Part shown: positions 11,697 to 23,968 of the stretch, piece after piece
How positions within the stretch are numbered: position 1 is the stretch's first letter
How the letters are laid out: each line of letters opens with the position of its first letter
Assembly: GCA_034440635.1 (NCBI GenBank)
Contig: JAOTON010000385.1
Span: 3,215,001 to 3,279,000, forward strand
Length of the DNA stretch: 64,000 nucleotides
Direction of reading: 5' to 3'
From: Lepas anatifera
Lineage: Eukaryota; Arthropoda; Thecostraca; Lepadidae
The notes under the pieces: model-generated
The model's input: the letters and a program-made list of their open reading frames with translations, nothing else
What the model was told of the DNA's origin: nothing
The model's database searches: none
Position numbers and translations under genes: made by a program

Positions 11697-12544
11697 TTAA
11701 CACGCGCATTGACGGGGGCGGGTACCCGCCCCCCTCGGGTTTTTCGGAGATAGAAGAGAAAAACGGCGGCGCTACGCGCCGCCGTACTTGCCATACCTTT
11801 TCCCTCATCATTTTTACAACTTCTGTGAAAATTTTAAGGTTAGGTCATCTCAGCTTAGGTCACCAGTACAGGTCAAGTGACTTATGCTATCCTAAATTTT
11901 TTTAGGTTAAGTCGGAGCAGGGTGAACTTATCACATTGAAATTCATATGGCATAATGGGCCCACCAAGTTCTCTAAAATATGTCCCGTTATTTTTTTATA
12001 TCGATAACCTAAGGTCAGGTACGAGGCATGACCTCTCCATTGGAAATACATGGGAAAAATGGTTTTTACTGAAAAACTCGATGACGGATGGAGATAGAGC
12101 GTTTATTTTAGCTGCAATAGACTTGCCTTGCCTTTGCAGTTCTAATGATATGCATTTTATATAATTTGACCTTGATCTGACCTCAGGTCAGGTCAAATCC
12201 TTGATTTGACCTAGCAAGGTCAAATTAAATATCATTCGATTCGGCTTGCTGCGATGATTCATATAGTTCAAATAGTTTTTCTCTATCTTTACTTGTTCAG
12301 ATATAATGGCCGAAAAACTTAATTTACATGTTATCCCTATTACGGCATGTTTTGACCTCTCGTGACCTTAAATGTGATCTGACAAAAAATGGTTAAACTA
12401 TTTTTGATGGAGATGTGGATGGGCTACCCAACGTCGTTTATTGTTTTTCGCTACCTTCCGTGGTTTTTGAGATCTTAGGGGGGCGGGTACCCGCCCCCTC
12501 GTCAAAGCGAAGGTGGCTCAGACCCCCGTCAATGCGCGTATTAA
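11697..12544. mobile_element. TTAA-flanked non-autonomous element, family A copy 1
   Basis: TTAA at 11697-11700 and 12541-12544 bound an 848-bp unit. Its ends are inverted repeats, (C/T)ACGCGCATTGACGGGGG on each side. Just inside each end lies the same perfect 20-bp palindrome GGGGGCGGGTACCCGCCCCC (11714-11733 and 12479-12498). The core is AT-rich with repeated TGACCT/AGGTCA words near 12165-12220. TTAA duplication is the hallmark of piggyBac-type transposition, so I infer mobilisation by a piggyBac-like enzyme. No transposase is encoded. A divergent copy in the opposite orientation is at 23020-23968. Confidence 0.88.
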
Positions 12545-12565
12545 ACATAACACCAAGCCCACGTC

Positions 12566-12569
<4 letters not shown>

Positions 12570-12607
<38 letters not shown>

Positions 12608-12629
12608 ATATATATATTGTTTATATTTT

Positions 12630-12706
<77 letters not shown>
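12570..12706 (+). repeat. (TA)n microsatellite, interrupted
   Basis: Long TA dinucleotide tracts are interrupted by TTTG and TTTATTTTTTTA patches. The tract starts 25 bases outside the TTAA element. Tyr-Ile open frames across it are repeat artefacts. Confidence 0.95.
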
Positions 12707-15700
12707 CGTATAAACTCGTATATCTGACTGCATGATCAATGCAGAAAAATCAGCAAGGTAACTTAAAACACCTGTAAATGGAAGGAAAACATAAATAAAT
12801 TCCATCTTTTTATATGTTAATCGCCTGTCTAAGTGCAAATATGGTCAGTATTTTAATGTCTTTTAGAGGCTGGGTATCCTGAACCAGTCTCGCAGGATTG
12901 TCCTAAAACCACAAAAAACGACATTAGCAGTCAATCGACAAAAGAAGGTAAACGAGTTTTAAACACCCAAATATCCAGCTTTAAGTGAAAAAAATAGAAC
13001 ACACAAAGCGTCTATGGTAAAAAACGCCCAAAACACAACAAATAAGAAATACAATAAAGTTCATATTACCCAGGCTGGTGGAGCTAGAGCCTGTAGAATG
13101 CACTTTGGATCTCTACCTTTAATTGCCGTGCCCGCTCTGTACGAATCCTGCGCCCGCGCTCCATTGTATTCGCTTTTGGCAGCGAGTGAGCTCGCGATTG
13201 GTAAAGTTGTTGTTCCACGCTCCATTTCCGGTGGCGTGGACGGCCAAATCCAGCGGTGAAGAGGGTCGGCTCAAACGTCCCAATAACAAGGCTGGATCTA
13301 ACTGTTTCCAGCGGGGCAGCTGCAGCAAACTCGCCTTCCCGTCAGGTCTCACTCTGAAGGATAGCACAGCTTCTAGAAAATCCGGCCGGTTGCTTTTACA
13401 ATCAAATGAAATTACGGTGATAAGCAATGTACCTTTCCGTCTATAGCTACACCATAAAAATGAGTCCGGAAGACCGTTTAAAAAAAGACTAGGTGGTCTC
13501 CTTACCCTGCTATGACAGACAGGAAATTGGCATACATACATCGTGATTTACTACGCAAATTGCTCTGTGTTGCTAACCTCATCCAGTCCAAGTTAGACGA
13601 AAATAAGCATGAACGACATGAGAGCCGAGCACCGGAGGCGGCGGCAGACTGGTAATGGAAAAATTACCATTCGGTAGTACGCAAAATCAAGGATAATACC
13701 TCCGTTTGAAAAAGTACAAAGGCCAGCAACCTGCTAAAAGAAATCGGGGGCCAAAAATTGGGACGATGCCCGTAGCCACCAAAGAAGAAAAGAAAGCAGG
13801 ATATAATGCCAGCTTAAGTCCTTCCACATACCCTTTAAACCAGTACATTTTTAAAGGCCTTGAAAATGGCGAAATAATCCGATCTAAAGAGTTTGTACCA
13901 CTATAGCATAAAACGTATTTCAGCTTTGCACGCAAGAGAGTGTCACTTCGTTGGAGGTGCGAGGGCACCCAAATAAATATACACACACATGCAGACTCCA
14001 TTTTAAGATGCATCAGATTTCTGTATAAATATTCTTCTCCACCACAGAATAGGTCATCAGAAACACTGGAGACGTCAGCAGTCACTCAGTCGCTTAGCAC
14101 ACAATGAGCGTCTGGTTTGTGCCGAGTTTGTAAAATTTACCATTTTTTAATATCTTGCTCCCACCAAAAATATCGCTGGCTCCCCTAAGACACATTTGAG
14201 AAACTATATATAGAATCAATCAAGTATGTGAATGCGTGAAAACCCTCTGGCCGAAATCCATCCATTTATTTCGCACAGTGCCGGAGATTGAAGCGTCAAA
14301 CAGGCTTTCAGGGTGGCAATATATATGGTAACATTCATATGCGCAGCCCGACAAAGCCTGGTAACGCATGAACGGATTTGGATTGTTAGCCTAAAGCTGA
14401 ACTGCCAATGAATATCTTACAGTTCTATCTGACTTTTGTCACAGCTTCTATTTATTCCAAGCAGAAGCTTTTCTTTTACACAAGGACAATCAATTACCGC
14501 CGGCTGTCTAAGCTGCGACGACAGGGTTCACGAGTCCCAGTTCGAGTACAGCCGGTGCCGGGCTGGTGGCTTCCTCACGACGATCTGACCAGCCAGGCGG
14601 TAGCGACCCTGGGGCCACGTGAGGGATGGGCATGTTTTGCATGGTCTATTAACCGCACACCCCGGCCATGATCAGTCATCCTAAACTACCCACCACACTT
14701 TTTCTACCTGGACCATGGCAGGTCGCCGAATATTTAGGTCTGAGTGATCGGTCTCGATGCGACTACAGTTCTGTCAACACAGTTCTGTCAATAGCGCGTC
14801 ACTCTCGCCACAGATCCATATTGGTTGGTGGTCACACATCTGGCACAAGGCCGCCGCGAGGGGCGGGGGTAACATGCCGCCAAACCAGGCCAATTACCCA
14901 GCTATCCTAGCAGACGGCAGTCCGTGGCTGCGCCCTGGCGGCTCAGCAAAAAGCCGCCCATATTTAAACTCGATATTGGATAAATGAAATAGAGGCAAAG
15001 GTATGAATTGCCATTGTTATCAGGCGGCTTCCTAGGATTCAATCTTAAATGGTTTATATGATGATAGTCCCACCTGTATTCCCATCGATACAAGAGACAC
15101 CGCGTGACGTGGGCTTCAGAGCGCTAATTTTGAAGTGTTAATGCCATTAGCTTCATGATTTACATAACACAAGGGACGCCAACACTGACTCCAATGCTCC
15201 ATTGATTGCGGCCACTGGGCTACTGCGAACCCAACAGTCAGCGGTCTACAGCTGAATTGACAGCCTCATCCCGCCGTGGTAGTCAGTATTCGCCGCACAC
15301 GCTTCCCTTGTCGCTCGAGCGCAACAGATTTCCGACCCTTCTCACACCAGCTGGTCCGCTGTATTTCACGTCCGCGGCAAGGCCACGTCCCACCTGGTTT
15401 TACTGGAAGGGTGGCATTGGAAGTGTTCAACTCTGATGATGTTTCTCCTCGTTTTAAATCCGCTTGCGTTTAGACAAAACTAAGAATGAACAACAGCCGT
15501 GAATGATCAGAATATCAATTACTTCCCAGTTACAAAAGCATTGCTGTTATCGTCGTTGCTGTCTACACATGTTCTCCTTATGAATGTTAAAAAAGTACCC
15601 CGGGTCACCCCACCCAAAGATAAAAAGGGCCTGATAAAGCCAAATTTGGGAAACAAATCAGCAAAGAAAGTTTCAGAATCAAGCATTACAAATCCAATCA

Positions 15701-17254
15701 GAACATTAGCCCCAGGATGCATCTAGCAGCCTGCCTGTTCTGATCCAGTTGCTAGATGTATCGATTCAGCTGACAGCAGTTAACATTTGACTGAGGTTAA
15801 GGCTAACACAGCACGAGTTCTGAGCAGATCGGAGCCACCTTAGTTACAGCAGCCGACGCAGCCACCCAACCATAACGAGCGCTCATTTCAACGTACGTCA
15901 AATCAAGCGCGCCGACGTCCGATTATCTCTGTGCTTGAGATGAAAAACGATAACAAGCGCTGCGGAGCTGGACTGCTTTTCAATGTTTAGAGATTTCTAC
16001 AGCAGGACCACGGATTTTCAAGACTTTAGGGTTCGATACTTTTGGTGTATGGACCGATTGAGAGGAGCAAATGACCCTTCCTCCGCCCTTGAGTTCATTC
16101 GGTTACCCTGGATTGTCCCTGAAAAGCCATGACACACATCGGTCAACTAGATTCGACGAAGGACTTCCAACAGCACCACTAAACAACAATGCCACCCACT
16201 ACATTGATAATGTCTTCTCTAGTAAAACAAATAAAACTCTCTCACACGAGAACAATGCATCAGTTTGAAAAGCACTAGCCAGTGACGACACAATGGTGTT
16301 TCTTAGGGCGGAGGTGCGGTTGTTCGCTGACGCGGCGGTGTCAGGACGGAACTGACTTAGAATCGCCCGCGCGACTGCGGCGGTGTTTTTGCTGGTTGCC
16401 GGTGTAAAAGTAGTGTCAGTTGAGGTGGCGTTTGTAGACAGATTCGAGAAGAGTCGTGTCAGTAAAGGTGGTTTTTGGGGGTAAGGGGACAAATAGTCGG
16501 AGAAACTGCAATCCTATAAGCAAGACAAAGGGACGACTTCTTAAGATATCGTCGTTTTAGAAACTCATTATAAAAGATCACTAACCGAAGGCACAAAACA
16601 ACCCGCGAAAGCTTTGACGGGCCGGATTGCCCCACTACAGATATTGCTCTAGAATGGAGGTGCAAGCAAGCACCATACCAATATCCAATGATATCGCGGT
16701 CTATTCTGTGTAAATTCGGAGTCGGCCCCGGCCTTTACCAGGGTGGGGAAGGAGTTTGAAGTTTAACCCCTATTTTGAACGTAGAACGCAAGGAAGCACG
16801 ATCCGATCAAGTAAAAGAATATCGAACCGATGCGATAGCACGTCGCATGGTCGCTGTCTGCAACAAGCACTGTTGCTGCACATCGACCGTGGAAGACCCC
16901 GCTGCATGATAAAGATGATGCCGTTGGTGGCACTTCATAGAACCAGCTTACTCACACCAATCGCTCACCTCAGAGGACAAGAACGAAATGAGGCTTGCGG
17001 TACAGGTGATGAAGGAAAGGAAAAGAATGGAGGGGGAGTTGAGATCAACCGCCCTGCCAGTTTGATTGGTCCCTCTGCAAGTTGAATTAAAGGCAAAGAA
17101 GAGGAGAACGAGATCCTCACCAGGGAAAATGTGACACTAATCGAGCCATGGCAGACCGCCACCCTCAGTATTGAGGAGCTCATGACCTACCTCGACCCTA
17201 GCCCCAGCTCTGTCGATGCCCAAAACCGAGCAGCGTCAACCGCGGAACGTCGGG
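12707..17254. other. Largely anonymous region with small open frames
   Basis: No gene is proven. GC-richer patches at 13080-13420, 14500-14940 and 15190-15440 open overlapping frames of 60-140 codons on both strands without motifs. At about 14505-14600 a B-box-like CCCAGTTCGAGTAC suggests an old tRNA-derived SINE. The most protein-like small frame is listed separately at 16199-16492. Confidence 0.4.
16199..16492 (-). CDS. Hypothetical small exon-like open frame
   Basis: This 97-codon minus-strand frame has an ordinary, low-complexity-free composition (Ser, Thr, Ala and Asn rich: NLSTNATSTDTTFTPATSKN, then AVARAILSQFRPDTA). Upstream, in transcript sense, a pyrimidine-poor but possible splice acceptor (TTGCAG) lies at about 16507-16512. 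I do not recognise a family and no partner exon is visible. It may be a chance open frame, and no function is proposed. Confidence 0.18.
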   Translation of the reverse strand: MSPYPQKPPLLTRLFSNLSTNATSTDTTFTPATSKNTAAVARAILSQFRPDTAASANNRTSALRNTIVSSLASAFQTDALFSCERVLFVLLEKTLSM

Positions 17255-17330
17255 GGCTTGCGGTGGTGTAGTGCTAGTGCACGGGGTTTCCACGCTGCTG
17301 ATCCGGGTTCAAATCCCCATCGGAGATGCT
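17255..17330 (+). repeat. tRNA-like SINE head (degenerate)
   Basis: A-box-like TGGTGTAGTGCTAGTGC is followed about 35 bases later by the B-box-like GGGTTCAAATCCCC. These are the two internal RNA polymerase III promoter elements of a tRNA-derived SINE. The T stem pairs only partly and I cannot fold a proper acceptor stem, so I do not call it a tRNA gene. Confidence 0.5.
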
Positions 17331-18719
17331 TAATAAGGACTTCCTGATCCCCAATATACACTTCCGACAGAGCAAAAGTGGTCGACGTGATCCGACCTCA
17401 GCCGTCTGTGCATCGTTAAGTCCTCAGGCTTCCTCTTTGCAGAATATCGCCGAGATTGGGGAGGAAACTGACCGGCCCACGGGTTATGGCGCTGGCGGAG
17501 GAAAGAGGAGGGTCGGACCCCCGCGCTGAGCCCTACATTAAATCGCTCAAAGCACCCAACACTAAAGTCGACTTCAAGGCGCTATTCCAAATCTGCTTGG
17601 ATTAGAGGTATGCGCAGGAAATCATTTCGAAATGTTTGGCACCTCATTCACCACACGGCGTTCGAAAAGCTAAAGCCATTTTTTTATCAATGGAGCATCG
17701 CTGGAAACGTGATCACACCACAAACAGCACCGGATTAAACAGCATGAAACTGCAGATTTTACTGAGAAGAGAAGTAATTACAGAGCGGTGACGCTGCGCC
17801 CGACAGGACTGTCCCTACACATGGATACATTTCGCATATGGACGGTTTGAGTCAGGCCGGTCCCACGTCACGCTGATGACGTTTTTGGGGTTTTAGGGCG
17901 CTTCAGCTGCCGAGGCAATATAGCACGCTGATGAAGGGCTCATATCTCCGCAATTAGGAGTCGTACAGGATTGAAGCTTGCCTTCATGGGTAGCGGAATC
18001 GGTTCCATAATATATACTGATTTTTTTAAAAACAAAACCGCAACTTTGCATACAAAGACTGTATTTCCTTTATGCCTTGCAACACCATCAGAATAATGAT
18101 TCTGAGACATTTTGAAGCGGGCAAAAAGAAATATTTTTAGCCCCATTGCAGCTGAGCTTTAAGAAAAAGTATGTATTTCCAAAGAGTTGTTATACTGAAG
18201 TTGATGGAAACTAGAGCGAAATAATTGTTTATTGAAAAGTTAAAAAGGACAAACTAAATAAACTCCCTGCTTATTATTCTCCTGTCAATATTCTTCTACC
18301 CTGTTGCGTGTGACTGGGTGTGAGTCAGAAATCCATTTATCACGGCTGGAATTATGGTACCTACGATTTAAATTAAATGATTGCATTCCATACAAAGACG
18401 AAACACAATGATTCCATCCAATAACGTCTCAACCATCATCTCGAAACAGATGCATCGGCTCGGGTATCGACGATACGGCCGCTTTACTGGTATTTAAGGC
18501 TGAAACCTGGTTCTGGACAAATTCAAACACAGGTATTGAAGCATCGTACTTCATCGAATATAATGGCACATTACATTCCATTGTGATAAGACTAGCATGA
18601 GCTCTATCAGGGCGATCTTTGCAGTAGGTAACTGCATGGTGTAAAGTTAGGCGCGTGGAAGGAGGTTAATCATTAGTGCACCGCTCGAACTGCATGCATG
18701 ATGCAGTATATGTTTCAGC
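17331..18719. other. No supported gene; one dispersed repeat fragment
   Basis: The phrase TTTTAGGGCGCTTCAGCTGC at 17891-17910 recurs with one change at 25365-25384. In both places it is followed by a GGC(A/T)ATATAGC motif, so it is a dispersed repeat fragment. The rest is AT-rich with no coding signal. Confidence 0.45.
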
Positions 18720-19520
18720 TTAACCCTACACCGCCTGGGCTCCGATTGAACCACCAGGTGGTTTTTTTGCGAATGATTTCAAGCCGATTTTAATAAGAGG
18801 CGCGGCACTTCGCCCACCTGTGGGGCGATCAATTTGACAACTATTGCTAATAGACTGGCCAAAGGTGTAGCCAGGTCAATGAGTCAACAAGAAGTTATTT
18901 CTAATACTATTTAAAGCGAAAATGTTCTTCTAAAATGAGGCTGATAAAAAGACAGTGAATCTCAGCTTCTAGAAGAGCTAGACCAAGTTTCTAAACATCC
19001 TTGGAAAGTCCATGAAAATAAAAATCTGAATGCTGACATAATTTCTGAAGTCAGGTCCATGACAAGGTCACCAGAGGTCGCCCAAGCCAAAGATTTCAAA
19101 ATTGTTTGTGCCTTTAACCCTTGAACGAAATAAGATAAAACAGCACATTTGGTACCGTAGTGACGAACAAGATCGCATTGAAAGATTATCATTTAAGGTC
19201 AAGGTCACGTTGCATACCATTTGAATCATTGGATCAAGCCGGGTATATTGATGCCTCTGGATGTGTTCTAGATCTAATGCTTTCCGAGTTATACATGATT
19301 TCCTAAATGGGTCAAACTGTTGACCTATCATGGTCCTCTGTACGTCACAGGTCAACAGATACTCTTCGCCCTTTACTTTTAAGAAGAAGACAGTACGGTG
19401 TCTCCAGCGCCGTTTCTATCTGTTCCGCATCACCTCCGGTTCCCAAGATCGTAATGGGGGTCCAACCGCACCCTCAGGCGGCGGTGGATGGAAACAGGTC
19501 CCAGGCGGGGCTGGGGTTAA
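18720..19520. mobile_element. TTAA-flanked non-autonomous element, family B
   Basis: TTAA at 18720-18723 and 19517-19520 bound an 801-bp unit. The inverted ends read TTAACCC followed within ten bases by CCGCCTGGG. A subterminal palindrome AACCACC-A-GGTGGTT sits at 18749-18763. The core contains AGGTCA-type words (19050-19210). It resembles the larger inverted-arm element at 28840-30275 over its end region (the GGGGCGCAGCGC and ATCAATTTGAC blocks). CCC directly after TTAA fits piggyBac-type ends. No transposase frame is present. Confidence 0.75.
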
Positions 19521-21163
19521 GATAGTTCACACTTGTGCTAATCTGCACTCCTAAGAGATGTATTTGGGTCACGTTCAGCTCATTCAGGATCGATGGTTAA
19601 GCACCTTTGTTCTAGTGCGTTGCGGTCTTTGGTCGCTTTGCCTGAAGGGGTAAAAACTATGGGGTTATTATCCTGCTAATGGAAAAGAAATGTAGCCACA
19701 ACGAAGCGTGCGTGCACTGAGGCATGCCATTTCCGGGATTGTAGGGCGGGCCTGTGTGTTGACTTGAAACCAGATTCAACAGTGCAAAAATACCGTGATT
19801 GTTTTGGGTACAATATTAGATTCTTTCTGAAAGGAAAAGATGAGGCTCGTTTTCCAGCATGAATTGTGTACCTTTCTGCAAAAACATATAGCCCCGGTGA
19901 AATCCACAGTAAATTTGAAACAATGGGCAACCGAGACAGGAATAGAGCCCAAAATTATCCTGACGGTTAGATCGGTCTGAATCTTTGAGAGACAGTATGT
20001 TTTCAAACAAAATTCCACTGAGATTAATCATGTATCTCATGGTGAAAACATTATAGTACAGCAATCCTCGAAAAGGAAACAAAAAACGCTCAGGACCATC
20101 AAAGGTATGCCATCAAATTGTTTATCCGCACCCTTTAGCCTACTGGCAGTCTCATGGCAAACGTTCCACTGAATGAGAGAATGACAAATAGGTACATGCA
20201 TCGAGATTTAAAAAACACACACCAGGCTTACATTTCTCCAAAATAATACGAATTAATCAGCTGGAATACCACCAGCCACGGTTTTACCTCATCATTCCTT
20301 TTCATACCATGGACGATGGCCAGCCGAGACAAACGCAGAGTCCAAAATGATCCATAACGGTTGGATATTGATGTATACACAGAAATGATGGTGGATCAGA
20401 AGACATTTAGAATACGCGTGGATTCCATGATATCTACTGCACTGGTCATATATCTGCAGAACACATTCTATGTATATACCCCGCTTATAGATGTTACTTA
20501 AGCAGGCAATTATGTTAAAAGGCTTTGCGAACAATATCTGTGCATGAATCATACGGAGGTGAGCTGTAGATAGCGATGGTGCTGTAGGTAATGTTAATGA
20601 TATGTTAGTAAAACTTTGGTTAGTACGGAAAAATCACCCACTCCACTACCGAAGTCTATTTTAAAACCCATATTAGTTTGCAGTCACATGAAAATGCAAA
20701 TTTACTCACTAAATGATGACTGGTCGGTTTCAAAATCGTCTGGGAAGCGGGGAGCCTTGGTCAATTTCACAATTCATCCACACTTAAAACGTGAAATAGC
20801 ATTTCACTCAGAGATGTTAATGCGATTGCAATATTCAGTCCGCTATCTTCATTATTCACCCAGGGCTGCATAATCTATAGACGCAAGACGATAAGCATGC
20901 GAGCACCCCTCTGCAGAATATGAACAGGATTGCTGTTTTTTACCGTGGCTCTCATCTTGTTCCCGTGCCGTTGGTATGGCCATTGGCATTTGTCACCAAT
21001 AAACTATCTCGGAGCCCGCCTTGGTGTTTATATCAATAAAGCAGTTTCTATAGAACAGTTATTTTAAAGCACAGAAAAGGTCGGAAAACTATTACCATGC
21101 TTATCGTTTCCTCGTCTTTTCTAGTGACCATATTCCATCCCATATCAGCATCCCGTACATATG
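19521..21163. other. No supported gene
   Basis: AT-rich sequence with only short scattered frames (under 95 codons) lacking motifs. I see nothing else here. Confidence 0.45.
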
Positions 21164-21679
21164 TTAACACGAACTCTGGCCAGGCCACCCACCTCCGGAC
21201 ACTATCCGAAGTCGATTCTCCGCGTGGATCGGCTCGGACTTGTTCCCGTCGCAGAAATGACAGGGCGGATCCTGGTTGGGGTACACCAGATCGGAGACGT
21301 GCTCCACGGAGAGCTGAGAGGTCGAGCCGAGGGCCACCGCTCTGCGGGCGCTGCGCAGTGCTGCTGCCCGGGCCGCCCTGCTGGCTATGGCAGTCCCTGC
21401 GGGACCGTCAAGGGATTGGACGGTCCCGCAGCACACGCAGACGTGCCGAGAGGCCGTGACGACCGCGCGATACTCTGGGACCGGCCACCGCGTCGCTGCC
21501 GACCCGAGGTGCCGCCTCCGGCGCACTGGCCGTCCACGCGGCGCCACCGCCTCGGACCGTCCCGCCGCCCGCGTAGTTGGTGACCCGGCCGCCAGGGGCG
21601 TTAGTGAAGGGCATTGATTGCGCACAGAAGCTTTGCCACCAGGGACGGTGGAATGCTGACAAAGTGTAAATAGATGGCA
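21164..21679 (-). CDS. Hypothetical GC-rich open frame, possibly a terminal exon
   Basis: An abrupt GC-rich island in AT-rich DNA is open for 171 codons on the minus strand and ends at TAA. The C-terminal half looks protein-like, with a CVCC group, an Ala/Arg-rich helix-like segment (TAIASRAARAAALRSARR), then SVEHVSDLVYPNQDPPCHFC, giving two Cys-x2-Cys-type pairs. Third codon positions are strongly G/C. A weak acceptor (CTTTGTCAG) lies near its upstream end. The opposite strand is also open for about 140 codons with similar G/C bias, so strand and reality are uncertain. I do not recognise a family; it may be an old transposon-derived exon. Confidence 0.25.
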   Translation of the reverse strand, partial: CHLFTLCQHSTVPGGKASVRNQCPSLTPLAAGSPTTRAAGRSEAVAPRGRPVRRRRHLGSAATRWPVPEYRAVVTASRHVCVCCGTVQSLDGPAGTAIASRAARAAALRSARRAVALGSTSQLSVEHVSDLVYPNQDPPCHFCDGNKSEPIHAENRLRIVSGGGWPGQSSC

Positions 21680-21867
21680 CTAGTTTACGGATTCACATGA
21701 CAAACCTCCTACAATGACGTCGGCAGCCTGGAATCGCAACCTCTTTCCACAATATTTTTGTCCAAACTTCACTGGAAGCCAAAGAAGGAAAAACACTGTT
21801 ACGGACCCAAGATACCCAGTTTCTTGCTTGGCGTACCTACTAGAGTTGGCCAGGGGTCATAACAACC

Positions 21868-22755
21868 TTAAAACGAGCAGTGGAGGGGTCCCGAAGTGCG
21901 CCTCAACTATTTTTTCGAGGTGGCCGGAGAACCTTTCGCCATCGGAAAACTCTACTTGGCCACACTTGAAATAATTTATGAGCGCGTCGACTGGTGACAG
22001 AATTTTAAGAATCAGTCAATCATTTTTTTACTTGTATGCTTTCACAGTCATTCCTATAAGTCGAGAACGTCTCAATCGCGCGGTCGTACCAATTCACCTC
22101 AGCTGTAGACCGGGTGGAGACGTCATAACGTTAAATAATCAGGTTATACGTCAAGGTCAACCGAAATGAAGGTCAAGGTCAAAGGTCGAAGGTCAAGGTT
22201 ATTGACCTCTGCATTCAGGTCAGATGACATTATTCAGTTTGAAGTATGTTATGCTATGACTTCAGTCAAGGCTGCTCAAGGCCAAGGTCAAGGTCAAAGG
22301 TCAAGGCCAAAGGTCTTTTTCAAGGGCGAAACCTCAATTCCCGCCCAAAGGCTACTATAATGCCAGATGAATTTTACATTATTGTGAATATGTCATGTTA
22401 CACCATGGGCCACCATAAATAACCATGGGTCATTGACCTCGAATGACTTTGACCTCAAAATTTCAGAGAAAATTGTGTGGTACCCTCCATCATGTGTGGT
22501 CCGCTTTTGGTGTATTTCTCTTTTTCACATAATTACGACATTTTCCAATACAGCCCGGCACGGCCAAGATTTGGCTTCTGGGACCTTGAAGATATTGACC
22601 TAGGTCGATTAAACTTTGCCATAAGGATCACTATTGCCTCCACGCACCCCAGCGGACGTTTTTCTAGTCCTCTTGGTTTCCGAGATACCATGGGGGTACT
22701 TCAGGATCCCTCCACTGCGTGTTGACGCCAGACCTCTCTCCGCTGCGTGTGTTAA
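21868..22755. mobile_element. TTAA-type element, family C copy 1, AGGTCA-rich core
   Basis: The left end (TTAA at 21868-21871, then GCAGTGGAGGGGTCC with GAAGTGC) and the right end (GATCCCTCCACTGCGTG, then a further repeat of the end to TTAA at 22752-22755) are inverted. The core holds dense AGGTCA repeats at 22150-22200 and 22280-22315, and TGACCTCGAATGACTTTGACCT near 22435. The same left and right ends recur, in inverted order, at 55557-62794. No transposase frame is present. A TTAA-specific (piggyBac-like) mechanism is inferred. Confidence 0.78.
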
Positions 22756-23019
22756 AGAAAGGCACAATAGCCATTTTTTAAACAAAGAACAGCAGTAAAG
22801 TTCTTTCAGTGGCGCAACCAGGGCCTGGCTTCAGGGAGAGCTGGGCCCTGTGCAGCTTGGTGCCCCCATTCCAATTTTTTAATGAATACATAATTATTTT
22901 TAATGAATAATAAATTGTTTCAATATGCTCAGTGAACTTCCCTCAGTATTTCCCTTTTATGGATTAGAGAATGTTTGCTTTCTGTTTATCTTCAAAAATA
23001 ATTGTGAGATAAGGAAAGC

Positions 23020-23968
23020 TTGACACGCGCATTGACGGGAGCCTGGGTCACCATCACTTTGACGGGGGTACCCGACCTCCTCTTACATGTCGAGAACCAT
23101 GCTGGAGAGCGAAAAACGGGAAGCGGCGTCGGATAGCCCATTCAAATCCCTATTGAAAACATTTAAATATTTTTCGCATCAAATATGAGGTCACTAGAGG
23201 TCAATGTATGTCACCAGAAGCCATAAGGATAACATGGAAATGAAAATTTGTTCAGTCATTGCATCTGAACTCGTAAAGATAAAGCAAAAAAAATATAAAC
23301 GAAATTGGAATCCTCGCAGCAAACCGAATCGAAAGATATATAATATGATCTTGCTTGGTCAAATCTAGGATTTTACCTGACCTTGGGTCAGATCAAGGTC
23401 AAATTAGGCCACAATGCAAATCATTGAAACTGCAAGGATGAGGCGAATCAGTGTCTTTGAAATATACGCTACACCACCATTCAGTATTAATCGGAATGAC
23501 ATGATAAGTGTTGTATGCGCAGTTATTCAGTTTATTATCATGTTTGTAACACGTGGAAACACCACGGAGCGTATTCACACCGGGTGCTGGACCACAGACA
23601 TGTTTAATATCCAGCACATAATGACATGTTTTGTTGAGTATTTTCAGATAATGATGAGGTGAGAGTGCTTTAAGATGTGAGCATGATATTTTGCACGTTA
23701 AACCTTTTTTAGAGGTGAGGTCACTTTACCTACAATGGTGACCTGAACTGAAATGACCTCGGCTTAAAACTTTGACAAAGGTTTGACTAAAAAGGTCAAA
23801 AACTTTAACAAAGGTTTGGCCCAAACGAAAGTGAAAAACTCCGATATTTTTTTAATCATAAAAAGTATACCCAGTACGACGGCACTACGTAGTGCCATTT
23901 CTATGCCATCTGCGAAAAATCCGGGGGGGGTGTCGGATACCCGCCCTTCCCGTCGAAGCGCATGCTAA
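23020..23968. mobile_element. TTAA-type element, family A copy 2 (degenerate)
   Basis: The left end CACGCGCATTGACGGGAGCC and the right end (CCCGTCGAAGCGCATG) match the family A ends of 11697-12544. The flanking TTAA copies have decayed to TTGA and CTAA. Subterminal GGGGTACCCG and GGATACCCGCCC are remnants of the palindrome seen intact in copy 1. The core matches copy 1 in reverse orientation, including the cluster ending GGTCAGATCAAGGTCAAATT near 23390. No transposase is encoded. Confidence 0.75.

Noticed and set aside
13119..13541. 140-codon minus-strand frame and an overlapping plus-strand frame of 107 codons.
   Set aside because: Both strands open in a GC-rich patch, with no motif or splice evidence.
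17255..17330. Functional tRNA gene.
   Set aside because: A and B boxes are present but the acceptor and T stems do not pair properly, so it is called a SINE head.
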